Positions 57,127 through 64,000 of a stretch of DNA of 64,000 nt are shown piece by piece. A model generated the notes under the pieces. The model saw only the letters and a list, made by a program, of their open reading frames with translations. It was not told where the DNA came from and did not search any database. A program made the position numbers and the translations under genes. Within the stretch, counting starts at the first letter, position 1. Every line of letters starts with the position of its first letter. The stretch lies in the NCBI GenBank assembly GCA_905215475.1, contig CAJMPW010000001.1:310001-374000 (forward strand). The letters run 5' to 3'. This DNA is from CAG-103 sp905215475. Lineage in GTDB: Bacteria > Bacillota > Clostridia > Oscillospirales > Oscillospiraceae.

Positions 57127-59459
57127 GCGGATTGATTAAATACAGAGTGCATGAGGTGGCGAAGGATTTCAACATGACCTCGAAGGAGATCACGCAGATC
57201 CTGACGGATTATGCCACCACTCCGAAAAATCATATGCAGGTGCTCGAGGACGCAGAGCTCAACGACATTTTTGAGTATCTCACGCAGCACCATCAGGCGG
57301 CCAGCCTGGAGGAGCTCTACAAAGTGCCCGACCAGCCCAAGGCCAAGCCGCAGGCAGCGTCTGCCGAGGCGCCGAAGAGCGGCGCCGCGCAGCAGCCGGC
57401 CGCCCAGGCTCAGCAGACCGCGCAGCCGCAGCAGCAGACCAAGCCGAAGAAGGACGACAAGCCGCACCAGCCGCGTCAGGTGGCGGAGCGCCGCGTTGTC
57501 GATACCCGCGGCGCGACGACGAACCTGTCCAAGTACGACCAGCGTCTGGACGATCTTGTGCCCGAGCGCGCGCAGAACAAGCGCGGCGGCAAGCAGAAGA
57601 TCCAGAACCGCAATCGTCAGCGTCCGCAAAACCCCGCCGCCGGCGCAAAGCGCCGCCAGGAGGAGCGCGACAAGATGCAGAAGCTGCAGCTTGAGATCGC
57701 CAAAAAGCAGCAGCTCAAGGTGCAGATCCCGGACACGATCTCCGTGGGCGAGCTCGCCTCGCGCATGAAAAAGACCGGTGCCGAGGTCGTGCGCCGTCTT
57801 GTGAAGATGGGCGTCATGGCATCGCTGTCCGACACTATTGATTACGATACCGCCGCACTCGTGGCCATGGAGCTCGGCTGCAAGGTTGAGCATGAGGTCA
57901 TCGTGACGGTGGAGGAGCGCCTGATCGACGACCGCGAGGATAGCGAGGACGAACTCGTCCCGCGCGCGCCAGTCGTGGTGGTCATGGGTCACGTCGACCA
58001 CGGCAAGACCAGCCTGCTCGACCGCATCCGCCGCGCAAACGTCGCAGCCGGTGAGGCCGGCGGCATCACGCAGCACATCGGCGCTTACCGCGTCATGGTC
58101 AACGGCAAGCCCGTCACCTTCCTTGATACCCCGGGTCATGAGGCGTTCACGTCCATGCGTGCCCGCGGTGCGATGGTCACGGACATCGCCATCCTCGTCG
58201 TCGCGGCCGATGACGGCATCATGCCGCAGACGATCGAGTCCATCAACCACGCCAAGGCTGCCGGTATCCCGCTGGTCGTGGCCATCAACAAGATGGACGT
58301 GCACGGCGCCAACCCCGACCGCATCAAGCAGCAGCTCACCGAGTACGGTCTCGTGCCCGAGGAGTGGGGCGGCGAGACGATCGTCTGCCCGATCTCGGCC
58401 AAGACCGGCGAGGGCGTCGACAACCTGCTCGAAAACCTCGTCCTGCTCGCCGAGATCCAGGAGCTCAAGGCAAATCCGAACCGCGCCGCCCGCGGCACGG
58501 TCATTGAGGCGCGCATGGATAAGGGCCGCGGCCCGATCATGACCGTCCTCGTCCAGAACGGTACGCTCAAGCAGGGCGACATCATCATCGCCGGTACGGC
58601 AGTCGGCCGCGTGCGCACGATGACCAATGACAAGGGTCAGCGTGTGACGGAGGCGGGCCCGTCCATCCCGGTCGAGATCGCCGGTATGTCCGAGGTGCCG
58701 AGTGCGGGCGACACGTTCAACGCCGTCGCCGACGAGCGCATGGCGCGCGAGCTGGTCGAGCAGCGCAAGCAGCAGAAGAAGGACGCTGCCAACGCCGGCA
58801 GCAAGAAGGTCTCGCTCGACGACCTGTTCTCCCGCATCCAGCAGGGCGAGATGAAGGACTTCAACATCATCGTCAAGGCGGATGTGCAGGGCAGCGCCGA
58901 GGCGGTCAAGTCCTCGCTCGAGAAGCTCTCGAATGAGGAGGTGCGCGTGCAGGTCATCCACTCCGGCGTCGGTGCGATCAGCGAGTCCGACGTCATGCTC
59001 GCCGCGACATCCAACGCGATCATCGTCGGCTTCAACGTCCGGCCGGATGCCGCCGCGCGCGACAATGCCGCACGCAGCAACGTCGAGATCCGTATGTACC
59101 GCGTCATCTATGACTGCATCAACGAGATCGAGGCGGCCATGAAGGGCATGCTCGCGCCGAAGTTCCAGGAGCAGATCATCGGCCACGTCGAGATCCGCCA
59201 GACCTTCAAAGTCTCCAAGGTCGGCACCGTCTGCGGCGGCTACGTCACCGACGGCAAGATCGTGCGCAACAGCAAGGTGCGCGTCGTGCGCGACAACATC
59301 GTCGTCTTCGAGGGCGACCTTGCGTCTCTGCGCCGCTTCAAGGACGACGTCAAGGAAGTTGCCTCCGGTTACGAGTGCGGCCTGCAGGTCGATAAGTACA
59401 ACGACATCAAGGTCGGCGATGTGATCGAAGTGTTCGTCATGCAGGAGATCAAGCAGTAA
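57123..59459 (+). CDS. infB: Translation initiation factor IF-2
   Basis: This 778-residue GTPase brings initiator tRNA to the ribosome. An N-terminal helix-turn-helix-like domain (residues 5-50) is followed by a Gln/Ala/Lys/Pro-rich linker (about 60-185). The G domain has GHVDHGKT near 289, DTPGHEAF near 338 and NKMD near 392. Domains II-IV follow, ending in SGYECGLQVDKYNDIKVGD-type sequence. GAGGAAAC precedes the ATG. Confidence 0.96.
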   Translation: MSGLIKYRVHEVAKDFNMTSKEITQILTDYATTPKNHMQVLEDAELNDIFEYLTQHHQAASLEELYKVPDQPKAKPQAASAEAPKSGAAQQPAAQAQQTAQPQQQTKPKKDDKPHQPRQVAERRVVDTRGATTNLSKYDQRLDDLVPERAQNKRGGKQKIQNRNRQRPQNPAAGAKRRQEERDKMQKLQLEIAKKQQLKVQIPDTISVGELASRMKKTGAEVVRRLVKMGVMASLSDTIDYDTAALVAMELGCKVEHEVIVTVEERLIDDREDSEDELVPRAPVVVVMGHVDHGKTSLLDRIRRANVAAGEAGGITQHIGAYRVMVNGKPVTFLDTPGHEAFTSMRARGAMVTDIAILVVAADDGIMPQTIESINHAKAAGIPLVVAINKMDVHGANPDRIKQQLTEYGLVPEEWGGETIVCPISAKTGEGVDNLLENLVLLAEIQELKANPNRAARGTVIEARMDKGRGPIMTVLVQNGTLKQGDIIIAGTAVGRVRTMTNDKGQRVTEAGPSIPVEIAGMSEVPSAGDTFNAVADERMARELVEQRKQQKKDAANAGSKKVSLDDLFSRIQQGEMKDFNIIVKADVQGSAEAVKSSLEKLSNEEVRVQVIHSGVGAISESDVMLAATSNAIIVGFNVRPDAAARDNAARSNVEIRMYRVIYDCINEIEAAMKGMLAPKFQEQIIGHVEIRQTFKVSKVGTVCGGYVTDGKIVRNSKVRVVRDNIVVFEGDLASLRRFKDDVKEVASGYECGLQVDKYNDIKVGDVIEVFVMQEIKQ

Positions 59460-59473
59460 AAAAGGAGTTATCT

Positions 59474-59836
59474 ATGGCTTCCAATAAACTGGCAAGAACG
59501 AATGATGATATCCAGCGCGTGCTGGCAAATCTGCTCACGCAGGTCAAAGACCCCCGCGTGCAGCAGGGTATGATCAGCGTCACCCGCGTCGAGACGACGG
59601 GCGACCTGCGCTATTCGAAGATCTGGCTCTCCGTGCTTGGTATGCACGATGAGAAGGAATTCAAAAAGGGGCTGCGTTCGGCCTCCGGCTGGCTGCGCCG
59701 TGAGCTCGGCACCGTGCTGGACCTGCGCTACACCCCGGAACTGGTGTTTGAGATCGACCACTCGATCGAGGAGGGCGCGCATATCAGCGCCCTGATCGAG
59801 CGGCTGCACGATTCCGACACCGGAAGTGAGGCTTGA
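59474..59836 (+). CDS. rbfA: Ribosome-binding factor A
   Basis: This 120-residue KH-fold protein has LARTNDDIQRVLANLLTQVKDPRV near 6-29, ISVTRVETTGDLRYSKIWLSVLG near 35-57 and LDLRYTPELVFEIDHSIEEG near 82-101, all typical. It helps mature the 30S subunit. AAAGGAG precedes the ATG. Confidence 0.95.
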   Translation: MASNKLARTNDDIQRVLANLLTQVKDPRVQQGMISVTRVETTGDLRYSKIWLSVLGMHDEKEFKKGLRSASGWLRRELGTVLDLRYTPELVFEIDHSIEEGAHISALIERLHDSDTGSEA

Positions 59837-59839
59837 AGT

Positions 59840-60778
59840 ATGAATGATCGGGAATTTGCAGCGGCCCTGTGCGACCGCGACGCGATTCTGATCCTGTCGC
59901 ACCTGCGCCCGGACGGTGACACGCTCGGGAGCGGTGCGGCGCTTTGCAGCGCGCTGCGCCGCATGGGCAAGACGGCGTATATGTTCCCCAACCCGGAGAC
60001 GACTGCGCGCTATCTGCCGTATGTGGCGCAGTTTTTTGCGCCTGCGGACTTTGTGCCCGCGTGTGTGGTCGCGGTCGATATCGCAACGCCGGATCTGTTC
60101 CCGCAGGGATTTTCCGGCGCGGTCGATCTGTGCGTCGACCACCACCCGTCGAACCTGCACTACGCCGGCGACACGCTGCTGCACGCGGAGAAATCCGCCT
60201 GCGGCGAGGCAGTGCTCGAGCTCATCGAGCTGCTGACCGGCAGCGTGACCGAGCAGGAGGCAAACCTCCTGTACATCGCTGTCACGACGGACACGGGCTG
60301 CTTCCAGTACGCGAACACGAACGCAGCCACCCTGCGCGCGGCGGCGCGCCTGCTCGAGCTCGGCGCCGATAACCGCAAGGTGAGCATGGAGTTTTTCCGC
60401 AAGATCTCCCGCGCGCGTATGGCGCTCGTCGGGCATATCTATTCCGGAATGCGCTTTTTCCGCGGCGGTCAGATCGCCATCGCGGTCGTCACGCGCGCGC
60501 TCATCGATGCTCTGCAGGCGACGGAGGACGACTGTGACGATATCGCCGGTCTGCCCGGCCGGGCGGACGGTGTGGTCGTGAGCGTCACGATCCGCGAGCT
60601 GACCGACGGCCGCAGCAAGATCTCCGTGCGCACGACGCCGGAGGTGGATTCCTGCGCCATCTGCGCGGTCTACGGCGGCGGCGGTCACAAGATGGCCTCC
60701 GGCTGCACGCTCACATGCGACCCGGAAACGGCTGTGGAAAAGATCCTTGCGGCCATTGATCAGGTGTGGCCGGCATGA
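59840..60778 (+). CDS. nrnA: DHH-DHHA1 phosphoesterase (NrnA-like oligoribonuclease/pAp phosphatase)
   Basis: This 312-residue protein has an N-terminal DHH domain with HLRPDGDTLGS near 21 and the VDHHPSN motif near 99. The C-terminal DHHA1 domain ends in GGGGHKMASGC. NrnA degrades nano-RNA and pAp. The rbfA-nrnA-truB order is standard in Firmicutes. It overlaps truB by four bases. Confidence 0.94.
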   Translation: MNDREFAAALCDRDAILILSHLRPDGDTLGSGAALCSALRRMGKTAYMFPNPETTARYLPYVAQFFAPADFVPACVVAVDIATPDLFPQGFSGAVDLCVDHHPSNLHYAGDTLLHAEKSACGEAVLELIELLTGSVTEQEANLLYIAVTTDTGCFQYANTNAATLRAAARLLELGADNRKVSMEFFRKISRARMALVGHIYSGMRFFRGGQIAIAVVTRALIDALQATEDDCDDIAGLPGRADGVVVSVTIRELTDGRSKISVRTTPEVDSCAICAVYGGGGHKMASGCTLTCDPETAVEKILAAIDQVWPA

Positions 60779-61644
60779 ACGGGATCTTACTGGTCGATAA
60801 ACCCGCCGGCTGGACGAGTCATGACGTTGTGGCAAAGCTGCGCGGCGTGCTCGGCGAGCGGCGCATGGGACACTCCGGCACGCTCGACCCGATGGCGACC
60901 GGCCTTCTGGTCGTATTCGCCGGACGCGCGACGCGCGCGGTGTCCTTTTCCGAAAATCACACCAAGTGCTATGAGGCGCACCTGCGCCTTGGTCTCACGA
61001 CCGACACGCAGGATACGACCGGCACGGTGCTCAGCCGCTCGGAGCGTGCGGTCAGCCGCGCGGAGCTTGAGGCGGTGCTGCCGCAGTTTCGCGGGGACAT
61101 CCTGCAGGTGCCGCCGATGTATTCGGCGCTCAAGGTCGACGGCAAAAAGCTCTATGAGATCGCCCGCCGCGGCGGCGAGGTCGCGCGCAAGGCGCGTCCG
61201 GTCACGATCGAGGAACTCACCGTGCTCGGCGAGGCGGACGGGGACTATGTTCTGTGCGTCCGCTGCTCGAAGGGGACGTATATCCGCACGCTCTGCCACG
61301 ATATCGGCGCGGCGCTCGGCTGCGGCGGCGTGATGAGCGCCCTGCGCCGGACGGAGGTCGGCGCGTACCGCGTGAGCGATGCGCACACGATGGACGCGCT
61401 CTGCGCCCTGCCGCGCGAGGCGGCGCAGCGTCTGCTCCTGCCGGTGGACAGCCTCTGGCCGGATGCTGCGCAGTGCACCGTCGATGCGCAGGCGGAGCGG
61501 CTTGCCCGCTGCGGCAATCCGTTTCGGCTCTGTGCGCCGGACGGCGTCTATCGCATCTATGCTGCGTCGGGGGAGTTTCTCCTGCTTGCGCAGGTCACGG
61601 ACGGCACAGCCGTCACGATCAAAAGTTTTTTCGAGGTTTCGTAA
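60775..61644 (+). CDS. truB: tRNA pseudouridine55 synthase
   Basis: This 289-residue protein has the catalytic Asp (D38) in GHSGTLDPMATG and KPAGWTSHDVV at the start. YSALKVDGKKLYEIARRG near 117 and the C-terminal PUA-like region are also present. It isomerises U55 in tRNA. The ATG at 60775 overlaps the nrnA stop; a GTG nine bases earlier is less likely. Confidence 0.95.
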   Translation: MNGILLVDKPAGWTSHDVVAKLRGVLGERRMGHSGTLDPMATGLLVVFAGRATRAVSFSENHTKCYEAHLRLGLTTDTQDTTGTVLSRSERAVSRAELEAVLPQFRGDILQVPPMYSALKVDGKKLYEIARRGGEVARKARPVTIEELTVLGEADGDYVLCVRCSKGTYIRTLCHDIGAALGCGGVMSALRRTEVGAYRVSDAHTMDALCALPREAAQRLLLPVDSLWPDAAQCTVDAQAERLARCGNPFRLCAPDGVYRIYAASGEFLLLAQVTDGTAVTIKSFFEVS

Positions 61645-61647
61645 CGT

Positions 61648-62559
61648 ATGGAAAACCAGAAACGTGTCATTGCTCTGGGCTTTTTTGACGGCATCCACAT
61701 CGGTCACGCCGCGCTCATGCGCCGCACGGTCGCGCGCGCCGAGGAGATGGACGCCATTCCCACGGTGATGAGCTTTGACGTGCACCCGGACACGCTCGTG
61801 TTCGGCAAGGAAGTCCCGCTCATCAACAGCGCGCACGCCCGCGAGGAGCTGATCCAGCGCCTGTTCGGTATCGAGAGCGTGGTCTTCATCCACTTTGACC
61901 GCACGGTCATGCAGATGCCGTGGCAGACATTCATCCAGACGCTGGTCGATGAGATGGACGCGGCGGGCTTCGTCGTCGGGCACGATTTCTGCTTCGGCTG
62001 GAAGGGCGAGGGCACGGCGGAAAAACTCGCTGCCTACTGCGCCGAGCGTGGGCTCGGCTGCGATGTCATTCCCGCCGTGACGCTTGACGGCCGCATCGTG
62101 AGCTCGACCTATATCCGCGAGCTGCTCGAAAACGGCGAGGTCGAGCGCGCCAATGCGTTTCTCGGTCATCCGCACACGCTGTCCGACACCGTGCACTACG
62201 GCTACCGTCTCGGCACGAAGATGGGCACGCCCACGATCAATATGCAGTTCCCGGACGGGGTGCTCGTGCCGCGCCACGGCGTGTACGCCGCGAAGGTGTA
62301 TCTCGACGACGGCAGTGAGCATTGCGCCGTCACGAATGTCGGCGTGCGGCCGACGGTCAGCGGCGGACAGCGCGTGAGCGTGGAGAGCTTTATCCTCGAC
62401 TATGCGGGCAACCTCTACAACCGCCAGGTGCGGCTGGAGTTTTATAAGTTTTTGCGTCCGGAGCAGAAGTTCCAATCCGTGGACGAGCTCAAGGCGCGCA
62501 TCCTGCACGATGCCGACACCACCCGCGCCTATTTCGCGGCGCAGATGCAGCACGCATAA
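61648..62559 (+). CDS. ribF: Bifunctional riboflavin kinase/FAD synthetase
   Basis: This 303-residue protein has an N-terminal nucleotidyltransferase (FFDGIHIGHAAL near 12-23, VGHDFCFGWKGEG near 109, ISSTYIRELL-like SSTYIRELL near 151). The C-terminal flavokinase has GYRLGTKMGTPTINM near 188-202 with the conserved PTxN. It makes FMN and FAD in the cytoplasm. It is the last gene of the rimP operon. Confidence 0.95.
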   Translation: MENQKRVIALGFFDGIHIGHAALMRRTVARAEEMDAIPTVMSFDVHPDTLVFGKEVPLINSAHAREELIQRLFGIESVVFIHFDRTVMQMPWQTFIQTLVDEMDAAGFVVGHDFCFGWKGEGTAEKLAAYCAERGLGCDVIPAVTLDGRIVSSTYIRELLENGEVERANAFLGHPHTLSDTVHYGYRLGTKMGTPTINMQFPDGVLVPRHGVYAAKVYLDDGSEHCAVTNVGVRPTVSGGQRVSVESFILDYAGNLYNRQVRLEFYKFLRPEQKFQSVDELKARILHDADTTRAYFAAQMQHA

Positions 62560-62569
62560 CGGCAGGCAG

Positions 62570-62617
62570 AAAAAACCGCAGCCCCGATACAACGTGTATC
62601 GGGGCTGCGGTTTTTTT
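62570..62617. terminator. Bidirectional terminator between ribF and the exonuclease gene
   Basis: A 15-base GC-rich stem (CCGCAGCCCCGATAC and its complement) with a 5-base loop, flanked by A6 and T7, so it serves both convergent genes. Confidence 0.93.
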
Positions 62618-62627
62618 GATCCGCGGA

Positions 62628-63620
62628 TCATTGCGGCGCGGACTGCGCGGTCTTGGCCGGGCGGCGGCGGGATTTTCCGCGGCCGCGCTTGCGCGGCTGC
62701 GCTGCCTTGGCCTTGTAGTAGCTCTCCATGCTGTCCGTCGCCTGATAGGTCAGGCGTGTGGCGCTCCACGTGCAGTCGTCCGCCTTGCGGAACTTGAGCC
62801 GCACGAGCAGCTTGCCGTCGGTCGGGCACTCGCCGAGCGCCATGTAGCGCTGGTCGCCCTGATTGACCCACTTGCTGTAGCGCACCTCGCCGCTGCACAG
62901 CGGGCAGCAGGGGGTGACAAAGGCGGCGTCGCCAAAGAGCTCGGACTTCGTGGCGTAGGTTTCCGAGGCGACGTGCTCGATGGGGTCAGGACCATTGTTC
63001 TCGCCGTGGCGCTCCTTCGGCAGGCGGGTCGTGAGCTTCTGCGCGGCGTCATGGTAGTCGGCAAGACCCTTTTCCATGTTCAGGTGCGTGCACACGAGAG
63101 CGGTGTTGTACGCATCGCCGAGCGCATCGTGCGCGATGCGCGTCTGCTCGATGGTGAAGTGCTCCATCGCGGTCGCAAGCGATTTCTGGTTGCGGTCGCC
63201 GTCGGTCTGGAGGTTGTAGATGAGCTGGAGGTTGACCCAGCCCGCGATCCAGTCCCAGTCGAGATCGTGGATGATGATGTTCTGCTCGAGGATGCCCTGA
63301 TCGTCGCAGCCCCAGGTGAGAAATGTCACATCGTCACCGCACCAGGCGCGAAACTGCGCCAGCGCTTCCGGAAAGCTCACACCGGCGGCCAGACGCTCGC
63401 GGTCGAAGCCGGTGAGCTTTTTGACCTTGTAGTGCATACGCTTAAAATAAACGGGCTTGACGTCGATCTTGAATTCTTCGCCGGGGGTCATGTCTTCGTT
63501 GAGCTTCACCGCGCCGATCTCGATGATCTCGCCGCGCAGGTGAATGGGCAGCTTGTTGAATACGGAGGATTTGGAACTCATCGCCTGATTCCATTCCAGA
63601 TCCATCACGACATAATGCAT
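62628..63620 (-). CDS. DEDDh-type 3'-5' exonuclease with C-terminal Cys-rich and basic tail
   Basis: This 330-residue protein has an RNase T/Exonuc_X-T fold: DLEWN (D7, E9) as motif I, a second acidic region in WGCDDQGILEQN, and HDALGDAYNTALV as motif III with His and Asp. Beyond the nuclease (about 1-190) a region contains CCPLCSGEV ... CPTDGK, which may be a zinc ribbon. A basic tail (RKRGRGKSRRRP) follows, suggesting nucleic-acid binding. Its substrate is unknown. Confidence 0.87.
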   Translation of the reverse strand: MHYVVMDLEWNQAMSSKSSVFNKLPIHLRGEIIEIGAVKLNEDMTPGEEFKIDVKPVYFKRMHYKVKKLTGFDRERLAAGVSFPEALAQFRAWCGDDVTFLTWGCDDQGILEQNIIIHDLDWDWIAGWVNLQLIYNLQTDGDRNQKSLATAMEHFTIEQTRIAHDALGDAYNTALVCTHLNMEKGLADYHDAAQKLTTRLPKERHGENNGPDPIEHVASETYATKSELFGDAAFVTPCCPLCSGEVRYSKWVNQGDQRYMALGECPTDGKLLVRLKFRKADDCTWSATRLTYQATDSMESYYKAKAAQPRKRGRGKSRRRPAKTAQSAPQ

Positions 63621-63652
63621 GGCTCTTTTCCGTCCTTTCCTGTAACATTAGG

Positions 63653-63661
63653 AGTATAGCA
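63653..63661 (-). promoter_or_regulatory. Extended -10 element of the exonuclease gene
   Basis: On the minus strand TGC precedes TATACT (63658-63653). The -35 (GTGAAA) is poor. Confidence 0.5.
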
Positions 63662-63705
63662 CACAATGCAGCAACTTTCACGCTCTTTTTTCGGGAATTC
63701 TATAT

Positions 63706-63734
63706 TTGAATGCAAGAACATAGTGTGATATAAT
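63706..63734 (+). promoter_or_regulatory. Promoter of the ddl-like gene
   Basis: TTGAAT (63706-63711) and TATAAT (63729-63734) with a 17-base spacer and TGA before the -10 (extended -10). It is divergent from the exonuclease promoter. Confidence 0.8.
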
Positions 63735-63786
63735 CAAACAATACCGTCAGAGGGCGGTTTTATGAGAAAACGAAGGGGGAATCCCA

Positions 63787-64000
63787 ATGAAAATTGCAGT
63801 TCTTTGCGGCGGCCTGAGCCCTGAGCGCAACGTCTCGATCTCGAGCGGCACGAAAATTGCCGGTGCGCTCAAGGAAAACGGCCATCAGGTCGTGCTGCTG
63901 GATATGTTCTTCGGTCTTGAAGACTATACGGGTGATATCGCCCGTGTGTTTGACGACCCGCCGGCACTCGGCGGCACGCGCATCGACGAGAGCGCGCCGG
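63787..64000 (+). CDS. ddl: D-alanine-D-alanine ligase-like protein, 3' end outside the window
   Basis: The first 71 codons are visible. The start MKIAVLCGGLSPERNVSISSG matches the N-terminal domain of Ddl (normally VLxGGxSxEREVSxxSG), and SSGTKIAGALKENGHQVVLLD continues it. Ddl makes the D-Ala-D-Ala dipeptide used by MurF. The Glu of the E-V-S triad that anchors the first D-Ala is in SPERNVS. AAGGGGG lies before the ATG. The rest, including the ATP-grasp core, is outside the window. Confidence 0.85.
   Translation, partial: MKIAVLCGGLSPERNVSISSGTKIAGALKENGHQVVLLDMFFGLEDYTGDIARVFDDPPALGGTRIDESAP

Overview
The window is a GC-rich (roughly 60-65 %) chromosomal segment of a Gram-positive, probably spore-capable anaerobe of the Clostridia. 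The best guess is the Oscillospirales/Oscillospiraceae. The evidence is Firmicutes-type promoters and AGGAGG ribosome sites, a meso-diaminopimelate-type MurE, an uninterrupted sporulation sigma factor SigK, a 5' fragment that looks like spoIIGA, an RsgI-like anti-sigma protein, and the gene orders rimP-nusA-rnpM-ylxQ-infB-rbfA-nrnA-truB-ribF and mraZ-rsmH-ftsL-pbp-murE-mraY-ftsW-murG-murA-ftsQ-ftsZ. I saw no rRNA, tRNA, CRISPR array, transposase or prophage gene. Most of the window is core genome with a few accessory insertions.

Left part (1-9431). A six-gene operon (241-5916) encodes an energy-coupling-factor (ECF) importer: EcfT, a fused double ATPase and an S-component-like protein. It also encodes three surface proteins: an alpha/alpha-barrel protein with a dockerin, a membrane-anchored cohesin-like protein, and a lipoprotein with a DUF4430/transcobalamin C-terminal-like domain. 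Together these resemble a transcobalamin split into separate, possibly dockerin-assembled parts in front of an importer, and this is my main candidate for an undescribed system. On the minus strand follow an M3 peptidase, an MBL-fold hydrolase and a cytidylate-kinase-like protein.

Middle left (9461-25264). On the minus strand are an SLC13/ArsB-type transporter, a NYN-LOTUS RNA-binding protein, a polysaccharide deacetylase, and a six-gene run made of an FHA-SEDS glycosyltransferase, a class B PBP, an ABC-F protein, a YdcF-type protein, a HAD phosphatase and a DUF975 membrane protein. A dihydrouridine synthase lies divergently on the plus strand. The FHA-SEDS run and a NusG-II/Gx-transporter pair are driven by back-to-back promoters whose -35 boxes overlap. 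An O-antigen-ligase-like gene with a structured leader, a lipoprotein and a C39-like peptidase follow.

Middle (25347-34261). Here are fumC plus malic enzyme (fumarate to malate to pyruvate), mutS2, an HPr, uvrC-rsmD-coaD, and a coiled-coil protein of unknown role.

Division and cell wall cluster (34285-47345). Two terminators isolate it from upstream. Its promoter carries decamer-spaced repeats resembling MraZ boxes. murF, murD, murC and ftsA are not in the cluster. A ddl-like gene begins at the right edge of the window (63787).

Right part (47369-64000). A YihY-type membrane protein, an ECF sigma/RsgI-like pair, a CsoR-type metal sensor, sigK, a strongly expressed-looking 69-residue orphan, an AbrB-regulated ABC exporter, a VanY-type carboxypeptidase, the translation operon rimP to ribF with an attenuator-like leader, and a DEDD exonuclease divergent from ddl.

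All functional calls come from reading the translated sequence and recalled family signatures. No database search was run.
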